From Sordaria brevicollis (lineage: Eukaryota; Ascomycota; Sordariomycetes; Sordariales; Sordariaceae), in the NCBI GenBank assembly GCA_033439795.1, contig JAUTDP010000003.1, positions 3,038,001-3,102,000 on the forward strand: 64,000 nucleotides of DNA, written 5' to 3'. Under the pieces are notes generated by a model, which worked only from the letters and a program-made list of their open reading frames with translations, did not search any database and was not told where the DNA came from. This document shows, piece by piece, positions 36,650-47,976 of the stretch. The position numbers and the translations under genes were made by a program. Position 1 is the first letter of the stretch. Every line of letters begins with the position of its first letter.

Positions 36650-36943
36650 TCGTATAAACTCGCGAGCCTCGCAAAACGCTAATGGCTCTAGTTTGCTGAA
36701 GCCTGTTGAAGTCTGCTGGAAAGCTACTATAGTCCTGCCAATAGGATGCCTAGTTAACTAGTAGATATTAGCATATGTACTTGTTCAGTTATGAAGGCTC
36801 GAATAATTTCGCTTATTATTCTAACTTTTATACCTTTCTAACCGCAGCGACCAATTTGATGCGGCTAGCCATTTGTATAGACTTCAGCAGACTTCAGCAA
36901 ACTAGAGGGATTAGTGTTTTACGAGGCTCGCGAGTTTATACGG
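36650..36943. mobile_element. MITE, copy 1 (294 bp)
   Basis: Ends are inverted repeats CGTATAAACTCGCGAGCCTC..., continuing into CTCTAGTTTGCTGAAG, about 55 bp long with a few C/T and G/A differences. Flanked by TA at 36648-36649 and 36944-36945. It has no coding capacity. Its terminal and subterminal motifs match those of the 3.2-kb element at 4974-8139, so it is probably a non-autonomous derivative mobilised by that family. Confidence 0.82.
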
Positions 36944-37088
36944 TAGTTGTGACCTCAACAGTGGAAAGGTCTTCGGTTAGACGATATGTACGGAAATCAT
37001 AATGGCTGCATGACAACAAGCACTCCAACTCGGTCCCTGGATGTCCATTGCGCAATCGGAGGAAGCCCACTCAATCCTGAGTGCAATA

Positions 37089-37354
37089 CCGTATAAACTC
37101 GCGAACCTGGCAAAACGCTAATAACTCTAATTTGCTGAAGTCTACACAAGCATCAGACCAATCGCTATGTGTAAAAATGTGCGCAAGTTAGACTGATGGG
37201 AAAAATTCTTCGAGCTTTCATTAACTGAACAGGTACATATGCTTAACATATGCTGGCTGACAGGGCATTATGCTAGTACGACTATAGCAGTTTTCAAGTA
37301 GACTTCAGCAAACTAGAGCCACTAGCGTTTTACCAGGTTCACGAGTTTATACGG
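37089..37354. mobile_element. MITE, copy 2 (266 bp), inverted relative to copy 1
   Basis: Same inverted-repeat ends (CCGTATAAACTCGCGAACCT; right end ends GGTTCACGAGTTTATACGG) and TA duplications at 37087-37088 and 37355-37356. Its internal sequence matches copy 1 only when reverse-complemented (shared GCATATGTAC.TGTTCAGTTA). The two copies therefore lie head to head in the short spacer between kinase paralogues 2 and 3. Confidence 0.82.
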
Positions 37355-37356
37355 TA

Positions 37357-37659
37357 TTGCGATCGGACTTCAGTAACCAAGTAGTATGATACAACCAAGT
37401 TCTCCTTGCAAGACTTCCTTGTCGCATACCTTATCCCTGCTCTTTCATTCATTTATACCACTTCAGGTTATCCAATTCATTTATTCCTTCTTGAGGAAAG
37501 CTCCACTTCCGGCTACGCGGGCGGTTTTAGCTCGCTTTTAGCTGCTCCATACCTTCTATAAATGGATACGTCCCCCCTCACGTCAACCTCATCTTATCAC
37601 CAAGCAAACCACAACATTCCTCAACAAGACCGAGGAAGGGAAACACCTCTTCTTGAACC
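37357..37659 (+). promoter_or_regulatory. Upstream region of kinase paralogue 3
   Basis: About 300 bp between the second MITE and the ATG at 37660, pyrimidine-rich near its end. Much of the local promoter space has been supplied or displaced by the MITE pair. No specific sites identified. Confidence 0.4.
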
Positions 37660-39796
37660 ATGGAAAGCTTTTTGGAGGAACCCCTGGAGGGCTGGCGAAT
37701 TGGAAGTGCTTCCGATAAGCACCGTCCAGACGAAGTCACCCGTGTCCATACACTTCCCGAGGGCGTTGATGAAGTCTGGCAACCCATAAACGTGTTGGGC
37801 AAAGGTGCATTCGGAGAAGTTTGGGAAGAGAAGTGTCAACGAGGTCCGCAGAAAGACGAACTGCGTGCTGTCAAGATCATTAGCAAAACGAACGCAGGGT
37901 TTTCCAGGTCGTCTCAGCGGGAGCTTCAAGCCCTTGATGCTTTCTCGGCGAAGCACAATGAGTCGGTGAGTGTTTTGTCAACAGACGATCCAATAGTCAC
38001 TGTCATACAAATTGTGGGTGATAATGGACGATTGCTGACTAACTGAGGGTATTTTGCTCACGGCAGTATGAATACCACTTCGTCCAGTTCCTCGGCTGGT
38101 TCGAAGATCCCGAGAACCTGTATATCGCGATGGAGTTCATGCCTCACGGTAATCTTCAGCAATCTATAGACGGCAAGGCACCTTTCCCGGAAAGGGAGTC
38201 GTCGAGGATTGCGTGGCAGGTTACGATCGGATTGAACTACATGCATAAGAAAGGCTTTCTTCACAGGGATCTAAAGCCTCAGGTATGTCTCCAGTCTATA
38301 GATGACCATTATCACGCTTCGATTGAATAGGTATGCGTCCCGTTCAAAGAGCTAACACTTCTGGAATTCAAGAATATACTTGTCCACACACCGGGCCCCG
38401 ACTGGAAAGTCAAGATTGCAGACTTTGGAATTGCCAAACATATTGCCGGTCCTTCGTTATACACCGAGTATATGGGTAGTTACGGCTACATCGCTCCCGA
38501 GCTATTCGATACAGCGGACGAGTATACTGAAGCAGCCGATATCTGGGCGCTCGGGGCCGTTGTATTTACTATGTGCACCGGCGCTCCGCCCTTTGAGCAA
38601 CCAAAATATCTTCTCGAGTATCGCGCCGGAATGAGGGGGTTCCCTTCCCAAGTGTTGGGTCTGACAACCGGATTTTGCATTGACTTCATCCTGGGAGCGA
38701 TGCATGCGAACCCACGGTCAAGGCTCCGTATACAAGACCTATTGGGTCACGAGTGGCTCTCCAAGGATAAATCGCTTGAAAGAATGATGAGCAATGGGTA
38801 AGTTATAAGTCTCCCTTATTCCGTTCGACTCAAAGAGTATCTGAATGGGCAAAGTAGTTCTAATCAAGCTGGGGCAGCATCACAAGGCATGAATCACTTC
38901 GCTCATTTGACAACTGGGACCTTAAACAAACGGCCCTGGACAATATCGTGATTGCGGAAAGGCTAGCACCTATCGATTCCGACAAGCTCGGATCTGTCGA
39001 TCCTGATGTGACCTGTCTCGGATGCGGACAACACTTTTCAGCACAACAAGACCTCAAAGATCATCTCCAAAAATACTTCGACCACCGGCGATGGTTCGAG
39101 CCTGGAGAGCGCCCGTGGTGCAGTAACTGGTTCGATCCATTCCTCGGAACTGCGCCGTCCGATAGGCCGGCAAAGTTCAGAAAGACCTGCCTGTACTGCC
39201 AAACCGAGTTTGAGAGCCGCAACGAGCTCTTTGAGCACCTTGATGAGACGGGGCACGCTGTCGACCCAAAAAATCCACGCAGCTACGACGGGAAGGCCTA
39301 CAAGCGACCGGAGGAGAGTAGAAAGCGGGACACCAGATTGATAAGATCGCTGGCAAGCGTGGAGAAAGAGAGGGAAGAGCTTCGTCGTCGACCGCTGGAG
39401 GACTATCGGGAGCAGAAGGAGGTGCGTCGGCGCGCTGAGGATCTAAGAGAGCGTACTGCCCAGCTGAAATGGGAAAAGAAGCTTCAGAGCGACCGAGAAA
39501 AGGAGCTCCAGCGGCGGGAGGATGAATTGAAGCAGAAAGAGGGACTCTTAAAGCAACAGGAGGAGGAGCTGCGCCGAAAAAAAGAGCTGGCACCGAAACA
39601 AGACCAAGAACAAGAGACGCAGAAACGCCAGCGGGAGTCAGACGAGGCGGAGACATCGCAGTCTCAAGAGGCACAACAACGACAGCCCAAGCGACCTAAA
39701 ACGGAGGCTGATCACGTTTGCAGAAAATGCGCCAGGGGTTTTGATAGCCGAAGCCAGCTTTTCAAGCATCTAAGACAGACCAGACATAGGGCGTAA
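37660..39796 (+). CDS. Serine/threonine kinase with coiled coil and three C2H2 fingers, paralogue 3 (intact)
   Basis: Exons 37660-37965, 38067-38282, 38373-38797 and 38878-39796; introns 101, 90 and 80 bp; phases 0,0,2; 621 aa. The kinase domain (~40-300) keeps all motifs: glycine loop GKGAFGEV (47-54), Lys72 in AVKII, HRDLKPQN (168-175), DFG (191-193), APE in IAPELF, and DIWALGAVVF. The C-terminal half carries three zinc fingers: Cys362/365 with His378/385, Cys420/423 with His436/442, and Cys597/600 with His613/619. The last two are exactly C-x2-C-x12-H-x5-H, the U1/matrin/JAZ spacing often associated with RNA binding. A charged coiled coil (~445-590) separates fingers 2 and 3. This is the only one of the three tandem copies expected to be an active kinase. 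Targets are unknown; similarity to a named pathway kinase is not evident. Confidence 0.88.
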
Positions 39797-42700
39797 ACTA
39801 GGGTACAGGGGAAACACACTCAAATACACCATAGAGCTCAGAAACGCAGAGCAGTAACAGCAACACGACGTGGAATGGGTCACGGCGAATCCAAAAGACG
39901 AGGCAGAACATGAACAACACAATTCGGGCAACTCACTTGGATTTTCAAGAATCGTGCATGCATGCTGCAAGTGTTTTGCCAGTGAATGATTCGGCGAGAG
40001 TGTGATTGTTTACCACAACTGGATAGCCGGATACTGTGCCTCTTTTACGCCTCCCCCTTACCACCTTTTGCCATGGGAGTGTCAATGTTTATTCACACCT
40101 TTGCTGTCTGATCTCACATACATCATGTCTGATGTTGAGTAGTAGGCAGGACAGAGTACGAAAGCCTCAAAGCTCGACCACTTGTCTCCGTTTCTACATT
40201 GAAAGGCGTGAGTGTCCATAGGGCTGAGTGAGTTGTTACACTGACTCGGACTGCTGTAAGGGACCAGTCTGTGAGAAAACAGACGCAGACTCAGGTGCAC
40301 AAACGCAGGAACATAGGGAGACAAGAACATGAGACGGGCCGATGTCTCTTGGTAGCTACATATTGTGGTCAGGTCCTTGAGCTTGAACCTGCAAAGTAAT
40401 TACTGAGGCCGATGCGATTCTGGGAAATCTGGGGTAAGCTCCCTTCTGCCACTACCGAGACGTGGCACATACGTAGCTCCCTGCCGGCTACCTCTTCATT
40501 ATGTACAAGCTAGCCATTGAACGAGAGCATCTCGTGAGGCACGCGCTGGGAGCGAGCTCATGAAGCTCCGGGGGTGTGTCTAGACATCTTCACCCCTATC
40601 TGATGGAGAAGAGTTGGTGTAACCAGAGGTCTCAGCCAATCCCAACCCGGAGACCCTTCCAAAAGGGGTAAACAGCTACCTTAACCCCCTTGCCGTCTCC
40701 GCCTTCTCAACGAACGCTACCGACCCAACTACCCGGTACCAACTAAGCACAAGTCAGGTCCCGGTCCGTATCCGCAACGTTGTGTACATACCTCAGCCTT
40801 CTGTAATGTAAAGTGAACCAACCGGGAAGAGCGGATGCGTTACCGTGGCTGAGAACCAGCCCTGTCTTTGCACAAGGACCCATCACGAACACAAGGACCC
40901 TGAAAACAGGGCCAAAAGAAACGGCGCAGCGGCGTCCTCTTTCTAGAAAGGGCGCCGAAGGGACGACTGGGGAGAAGTTTCAGCCGTAAGCTGGGGTCGG
41001 AACTGGGGACTGGGGTTAAGGCTGGTGCGCGCCATAGGGCGTCAGGATGTGTCAGTACGGCGTTATACGGCGTTGGTGGAAGGGGAAAATGGGGGAAAAT
41101 GGGGGCTAGGATTAAGGCTGGCTGGTGCGTTGGCTGGCGCGGGTTTTTGGCGCCGCGAGCGCGGATGGCACAGCTTTTTGGGTTTTTGTTGTTGTTGGGG
41201 GTTTGTGGTTTGTGGCACTTGAGCGGTGATAGGTTTGTAGACGCGGAGAAGATGAAAGGTGTCGTTGCTGTGCTGTGTTGGCCCCAGAAAATGGTTTGCT
41301 ATGCCTCTTGACGACAGCCGATAGACGACGTCCTACGTTTTGTGATAGCATTTCTAGTCGAGGGCGGCCGTTAGGTTTGCCCGTCTCTCTGCCTTGCTCT
41401 TTTGCTTGACCTTGCGATTCGTCATCCTGATAAGTCATGGCTCTGGGGAAGCTCATCGGCTTGGCAGATTGAATGATCACTCATGGCATCTGCATCGCAA
41501 CCAGATGAAAACAGGAATCATCCAAGTCACAAGATGAATAACATCCCGTATTCACCCGCCGGAATATCTTGGATATCTCATCTTTCACGCCCCGTGCCCG
41601 CCCGGAACCGGAACGGAAAACGGGATGTCTAGGTATCCGAACACCAATGAGTTCTGCATTAGGGGTCCTATAATCCCGGGATGTTTCTTGTTCCGACAGT
41701 CTGGGCGGAACACACCCGTTGTTGAAGATGACGAAGCAAAAGTGTTGCGCTTAAAAGATAGTGGTTGGTAGTACACGCGGCAGGTGCTGTCTGCCTATCT
41801 GTCACTCCACCATATCTGTCAAGTAATCAACAAATTGTCCCATACATATTCGGCGTTTGGGGTTACTGAACTCGATCGGGGACGGCATGAAAAAGGGCGC
41901 CGAGTCATTCCGGTTTCCCGCTTCACTGATCTTGCTCAGCTTCGTTCGCTTGGGACAAGGCAGCAGTATTTTGTGAATGGTAGGTACTTGGGGGTGAGGG
42001 GTGTGCTGAGTGCTGACATGGAGAGAAAAGGATTGGCTGACATGCGAGGGTGCTCGGCTGTAACCCACCGACTGGGGGAGTTCGTCACCACCCTTGTCGT
42101 CCGTTGTCCGCCGATTCATCTTATATCCGTGTCCCCACGGGAAAGCTGGGGGTACATACGTGGTCGTTGAGGTTCTCAATGCTCAACTCGCGGCACTTCG
42201 TGATATTGGTGACGACTAGAATAGAGATGATTGGGAAGACAATGCTGATTCCTCCATTAAGGGTCTCGAGCGAATTTTCAGTCGAGCCCGGGACAAATCA
42301 TGCGCATCACTTGTCGAGACATGAACATGGAAAATGACACTTGACATCCCACTCCATAGAGCGACCCCGTGCCTCCCACTCCCACTCCGTTTCGGTATTT
42401 GGGCGGAAGCACGTCAATCAACGCGCCCTTTTCAGTATTCGCTGGCAGTTGCAGTAAAAGCAGCACAGCCCCGAGTTGTTTTGTCAGCGGCAACGTTAAA
42501 GTTTGGTTGGACAGCATCGCAGCATCTCTTTCTCCGACTGACCAGACCAACGGGACCATCGCGGGATGCGATTTGATGATCTGGTACGGTAGCGAATCTG
42601 ATACGACGCCCAGCGGATGACGCATCGGTAAGCCCTTTTTAGTCCTTTTGAGGGGTCTAAAAGTAGGTACCGTTGTCAAGAAGGGCGTGTCGTTACGCAA

Positions 42701-44770
42701 GGCTCACGGGCAGGTTAACGTTGCGTGCAGTTATGTAAGCATCAAGCTCTTGGCTTCGCTTTGCTTGGTTGTACAACGACACGAGCAGCAGATCTCCGCA
42801 GCGAGCGACACTATCGTCAAGCTTACAGATATAAGCCTTCGCGGCGGTCAACCTAACGAAGCCATTGTGGGCAATGACTTGTTGTCCTGCTGCTAAGCCA
42901 CAGTTGCCCGCATGTCCGTTATCGCCGGCTTTGAGCGAAGGAATCTTGACTGATAAGGCTTTTGGGAGTTTGAGTTCGGAATGACCGTTGAAGACAATCA
43001 GGCCTCATGTATGGCGGGGGAATGCGATGAAAGCGAGATGATCTCCATTAGGATGAGATTTACTCCGCAAGGTGAGAACGGATGGAATTGACGGGAGTTC
43101 CGATCCTTCCATCTCGACTTTATCGCTCTTTCCTTCTCAGCCCTATGAGTGGGGTTCCAAGTAAATCGTCCAATGACAAAGCTCAGATTGATCTTTTCTT
43201 CAGATTCCGACTTCCGACTTGGCCCGCGCTTGCGAAAAAGGCTCCGCTGAATGCTCGTGTTGGTGCACTGACCACCTGTTGCACAGAAAGAGGAGCACTT
43301 TTGTGAGGCAGGCACAAAAGCGGGGAGAAATTGTGCAAGGCTTCAAGTTCCCGCCAGCGCCGAGCACACCCCGTCCGCGGCTTCCATTCTTGCAGGTTGT
43401 CAGGGGTTGAAAGCCGAGGCGATCCTCCCCACACACAAAATTCGGGTTTCGTTCGAAGGAACGGAAAAGATGTGTGCGAGAGAAAAAAAAAAAAAAAGAG
43501 ATGAACGGCGGGTTATGGTATCCGTCGCGGCAGCCCGGTTGATCACGGAAGAAGGAGCATCCACTTCCTTCCGCGGAAAGGCGTCCATTCAGTTCTCATC
43601 CACTCAAACCCACGACTCATCACTCCCCTCACCCCTCCATGATAATGACTGGACGTTTCGGCGTTACGATCGCGGCCCCGAACTCTAATTTCCAGAGCTC
43701 TCAGCAGGGCAGGCTTCAAGCTTTTTTGTTCCCCTCCCCACGGAACGGAACCGGCGATGCGCACATCCTGTATTGTACAAGCTATATTCGATAGATTGTG
43801 TGTGTTTCGCATGATGGCATCCTACGTTTGTCTTTGTACCTTGTGGAAAATGGAAGGGATTCAAGCTTTTTCTAGTGTGCAGTGCAGCCGAGCTTCCCCC
43901 GTGCTTGCTTCAGTTGTCTAACTGGATTTTCCTTCACCGCCTTGCGATATCCAATCCAGGCGGATAGGTGCGCAACGGCAACTGACATGACAGAATCAAG
44001 GCTTGTCCTGGCTACGTAACAACCCTATGTATCGCCAAACTCCAAGCTTGAATATGCTGGTGGCTGTGCATTGAGTTTGGCCATCGATCGTCAAGTCTTT
44101 GGTATAGATGGGACAGTTGTTGCTGGAGATCTATACGCCTATTTCTTACAACCAAGCCGCCAAGTTGCGAGTTAGTCCTCTGTGTTTAATTGGGGCTTCG
44201 GTCAGCAGACCAACAACGCATTCTTCAGTTTCTTTGCTGGCCGAGGTGTATGCCATTGTGTCAATGCCACGGGAGAGATAAACGAAGTTTGTTGCAGTGC
44301 CTCATTTAGCCCCCTCAATTGTTGTTTCGTGACGTGGAGCTTGTTGAAACTAGTGTCGGGTGCTTGCGATAGCTTCGATATTGAGTTTTTTGCTTGTTGG
44401 TGTTTTGTGTTTTGGTGTTAGTGTTTTGTTGGTTGCTTGCCTCCTGGTTCGGTCATCGGTGACCCCCGGTCTTCCGGCTTCAAGCCCGGCCGACCAGCCC
44501 AACCTCACTCACGTCGTCATCTCCTTTGCATGGAGATATTGGACAGAGGCGTGCCCGTAGTGTAGTATAGTCTCTCAGGCACCGGCGATGCTCCGTGACC
44601 GTCCGGGTCTCGCCTTGTCCTTGAACATCATCATTTTTTTTTCTCGGTAGCCGCACAAACTAGTGTCGCAGATTCCCGTAAAAACGGGCGGAGATGGAAG
44701 GAAACCCACAGCCCAGAATGCCAAAAGTGGGAATTGGGTACCTGCAAGAAATTTTTTTCATGGATTTTTT
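39797..44770. other. ~5 kb intergenic without a supportable gene
   Basis: Normal composition, many short overlapping frames (up to 140 codons) on both strands, none with a domain, a consistent exon chain or a paralogue in the window. Short runs (A15 near 43482, T runs near 44634 and 44766) and local direct repeats (CGGCGTTATACGGCGTTGG near 41058) are present. A non-coding RNA or a strongly spliced small gene cannot be excluded. Confidence 0.4.
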
Positions 44771-44779
44771 TTTTTCGCA
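44771..44779. repeat. Left 9-bp target duplication of the large TIR element
   Basis: TTTTTCGCA directly before the left inverted repeat; identical to 59183-59191. The left copy is the end of a longer T-run, which lowers its evidential value somewhat. Confidence 0.6.
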
Positions 44780-45662
44780 CGCTAACGGTAGTTAGAGACC
44801 CCCATTCTGGTCCTCAGCGCGGGTTTCGATTAATCATCACACAAAACCCACCCAACCACCCCAACGCCCAGTGTAAGCGCCCAATACCCAACGTACAATA
44901 CGATTACTGGGCGCATAATACTAAATCGATATTACTCTTTTATATAAAGCTATTTAAAAATACTAAACTATTTAATTATTTATTATTAAAAAAATTAATA
45001 TAATTATTACTAATTTAATTATATACCGCCTTAATATTATACTTATTATACTAACGGTTATACTTACATTAGCGGTCTAAAATACCCGTATACATACCTA
45101 CCCTAACTTTAATACTTATACCTAAATTACTTAAATTACTTAAATTATTAAAAAAACGGCTACTAAAAATATACTTACTTATTCAATTCGCCTAATACCT
45201 ACCTTCTACCTTACCTTTATCCTAATATTAACGGTAGTATTATAATTCGAAGGGGCTAATTATATTACGTTAATAATATAATAAAACTTTACGAACTATA
45301 TTATAATTAGTTTAATAAAAGAAGAAATTAATTAAAAAGAAGAAAATTATTAACTTTAAAGGGTATTTATATTATAAAATTATTTATAATACCGCTATAA
45401 AAATATTCTAACCGTTCTACGTATAATATATTCTCCTTTAATTATATTTATATAAAATTATTTAATTTAACGGTAAATAGTAAATAATTACTATATTAAT
45501 TCTAATAGGCGCTACCCAAATTTAATATAAGAAATCGTAATAGCGGTCTAACAACCGCTAATATTCTATAATTATATTATCCCTATTAGCTAAAACCGAT
45601 AAAAATTAATAAATAATTATAAAACGGTTATTATTAACCTTAAAGATAAGGAAATTAGGGTA

Positions 45663-45752
45663 GCGGTAATTATTAAGGCGGCGGCAACTATTAAAACGGC
45701 GGTAACTATTAAAACGGCGGTAATTATTAAAGTAGCGGTAATTATTATAAAT
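45663..45752 (+). repeat. Five 18-bp tandem repeats (GCGGTAATTATTAAggcg-like)
   Basis: Five consecutive 18-bp units starting at 45663, 45681, 45699, 45717 and 45735, each beginning GCGG.AA.TATTA. One frame gives repeated Gly-Asn-Tyr-stop, the stop being TAA in every unit. This is consistent with a Gly-Asn-Tyr-Gln repeat whose CAA codons were all converted. Confidence 0.8.
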
Positions 45753-46812
45753 TTTACGCTAAGGTTAATACTATTCGCACTATAATTCTCTTAACTGTAT
45801 TAATAATTACTTATATAATTATTTAATCGAAATTTTCACGTATAATATTATTATTATTATTACTATAAATACGAAAAACTCTCTATATACTACCCTTTAC
45901 CCTCCTACCCCTTCTTTAAATAATTCGTTATATTAATCGAAGAACTTCCTTATTATAAAATAATATACAATTATTATTATATTAATTATAATTAATAAGC
46001 GCCGTAAGGTTATATAATCGCCTAATCTCCAATTAAATAACTTCGTAAACCTCCGGGTCTAAAACCGCTTCCGCCAATTTCCTATATAAATAATCCTCTA
46101 AATTTAAATTAAGAGCAACGGCTTATCGCCAACGACTAAAAAGGGTAATAAAATTTTAAATAGCTACTAATATATAAAATTAATAATTAATAATAATAAA
46201 GGAACTAAGGTAACTAACGGTTACTTACTATAATTATAGCGCTTATCCTCATTTAACCTATTACTATTATTTAAACTTAATTATTAATATTTATCTACGT
46301 TTTATATAATTAAACCCTCTTATAACTATTTTTATAATAATTCCAATATAAAATATTTATAAAGTAAACTATATTACATTATAAATTTTTTAATATACTT
46401 AATATATAATACCTACCCTAAATTATTAAATTAATTATTATAAATATAATAATATTATAATTATATTAATTTAAAAGGGAGGGATAATACCCGTAAAAAG
46501 AATTCGTTAAAAAATACTACCCTCTTATATTTATATAAAAAGGTTTACTATATTTTCTTATAATCCGTATTAAAATAATCCTTTTAAATAATATAAATAC
46601 TATAAATTTAATTATATAATTAATTAAAAAACGCTAATCGATTCTTAAAGAATCTTTTAATAACTCTATATATAAATTCTATACAATTAATTACCTTAAT
46701 ACCGTAATTTCTAAACTTCAAAACTATATAATTCCCAAACTTATTAATCTATAGTAAATAGTATTTACGCAAATACTATATAAATACTATAAAAAAACGG
46801 TCGTTAATACGT

Positions 46813-46836
46813 AAAAAAAAAAAAAAAAAAAAAAAA
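46813..46836 (+). repeat. A24 homopolymer
   Basis: 24 consecutive A residues, about 55 bp before the Gypsy target duplication. It could be a microsatellite or the tail of a lost non-LTR element; nothing upstream supports the latter. Confidence 0.6.
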
Positions 46837-46891
46837 TCGAGCGAAAAAGGTATATAATTTATTATAGGGATAATAATAATAATAAAAAATA

Positions 46892-46896
46892 ATACT
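46892..46896. repeat. Left target duplication (ATACT) of the Gypsy element
   Basis: ATACT immediately before the 5' LTR; repeated at 56874-56878 immediately after the 3' LTR. Confidence 0.75.
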
Positions 46897-47976
46897 TATT
46901 ACGGCGCTAACGGACAAGGTCCTAATACGAAAATACGGGATACCCAATCCAACGGCTCGGTTATCGCTTAGCAGTCACCTATCAAAGGTTAACCGCACCG
47001 GCGCACGTAATAGCGTATCGCTTCCGCGCCCAAATATAAAACCCTAGCGCAAAGCGCGCCCCTTACCCGTTTCTTCTTTCTTCTTCATCTTATAATTCTA
47101 TAAAAATAGTGTTTCCCTGGCCGGAGCCTTATATGCCCAGCGAAGACAATGAAACGCCCATATCCTTCCTCCCTCCCCGATTTTTTCTAGATTTTTTTTT
47201 CGAATTTTTTTCGAATTTTTTTCGAATTTTTTTCTTCTATCTATCCGTCAAATTTTTTCAAAGTCGTTTTACCGGGGGTGTAGAAACAATTAAGGGGGTA
47301 CATTTTACCCGGCTTCTTCCGCTCTACATTCTGATACCCCTTATACCATAGGGTTAGGGTTATAGGCCTCTGAAAAAAACACAGCGATTTTTCAAAATTT
47401 TTCTAGAAATTTTTTTTCTAAGTCCACTAACAATTTTTGGCCGGGGTCCCGTGACCGCCGTTGTTCCCGTGACCGGCACTAACAATTTCGTCGTTCCCGT
47501 GACCGGCACTAACAATTTCGTCGTTCCCGCGCGCAAACCGCGGCGCAAAAGCATTTTCCAATTTTCTTTCTCATTTTTCTCAACAACCACTCGTCGGAAT
47601 TTGATGCAACCGGTACCATTCTGTCCGGAATAATCTGACGAACACAACGGTACTTTTTTTGAGTCCGCGACGTTGACGGTTGAGGGTGCATTTCAATTGC
47701 AATGCTTTTCCTTCCAAATCTCCACCGGTTTTTCCGTTTTTGGATGCCAAGGTGTCTCGATGACCCACAATTAATGCACTCTGTACCGGTATAGACAGAA
47801 CCGCCGCTCCTTCCTCGGAAGTTTCGCTGCGCGGGCCCACGGACCACGACCTTCGGTGCGGTTTTCGATGGGAGGGCCCGACGCAACTCCACGTTCCAAT
47901 GAGGAAGGATGGGCGTTTCAATAAACTTAAATTCAACGTATTAAATTTATCTCTCGTAACTACATCGTTCGTAATA
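46897..47976 (+). repeat. 5' LTR of the Gypsy element, interrupted by an 817-bp insertion
   Basis: Starts TATTACGGCGCTAACGG and ends TCGTTCGTAATA. LTR sequence proper is 46897-47103 plus 47921-47976 (about 260 bp). It matches the 3' LTR (54724-~54810 plus ~56690-56873) with C/T and G/A differences. Confidence 0.8.
47104..47920. mobile_element. 817-bp insertion in the 5' LTR without RIP damage
   Basis: Sequence of normal G+C content abruptly bounded by A/T-rich LTR. The empty site can be read from the other LTR. ATAA is present on both sides (47100-47103, 47921-47924), a possible 4-bp duplication. Near the ends GAAACGCCCAT and CCTTCCTC are inverted (left copy about 45 bp inside, right copy terminal). 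Inside are three CGAATTTTTTT units (47200-47231), a telomere-like TAGGGTTAGGGTTA (47349-47362) and a 30-bp repeat containing CCCGTGACCGGCACTAACAA (47464-47523). Minus-strand frames of 95-127 codons exist, but none is recognisable. Identity unknown. Confidence 0.65.

Noticed and set aside
39797..44770. tRNA genes or additional kinase paralogues in the long spacer
   Set aside because: No cloverleaf-compatible B-box context and no kinase or zinc-finger motifs found by eye on either strand.
46813..46836. A24 run as the poly(A) tail of a LINE such as Tad
   Set aside because: No reverse-transcriptase remnant precedes it in the right orientation and no target duplication was found.
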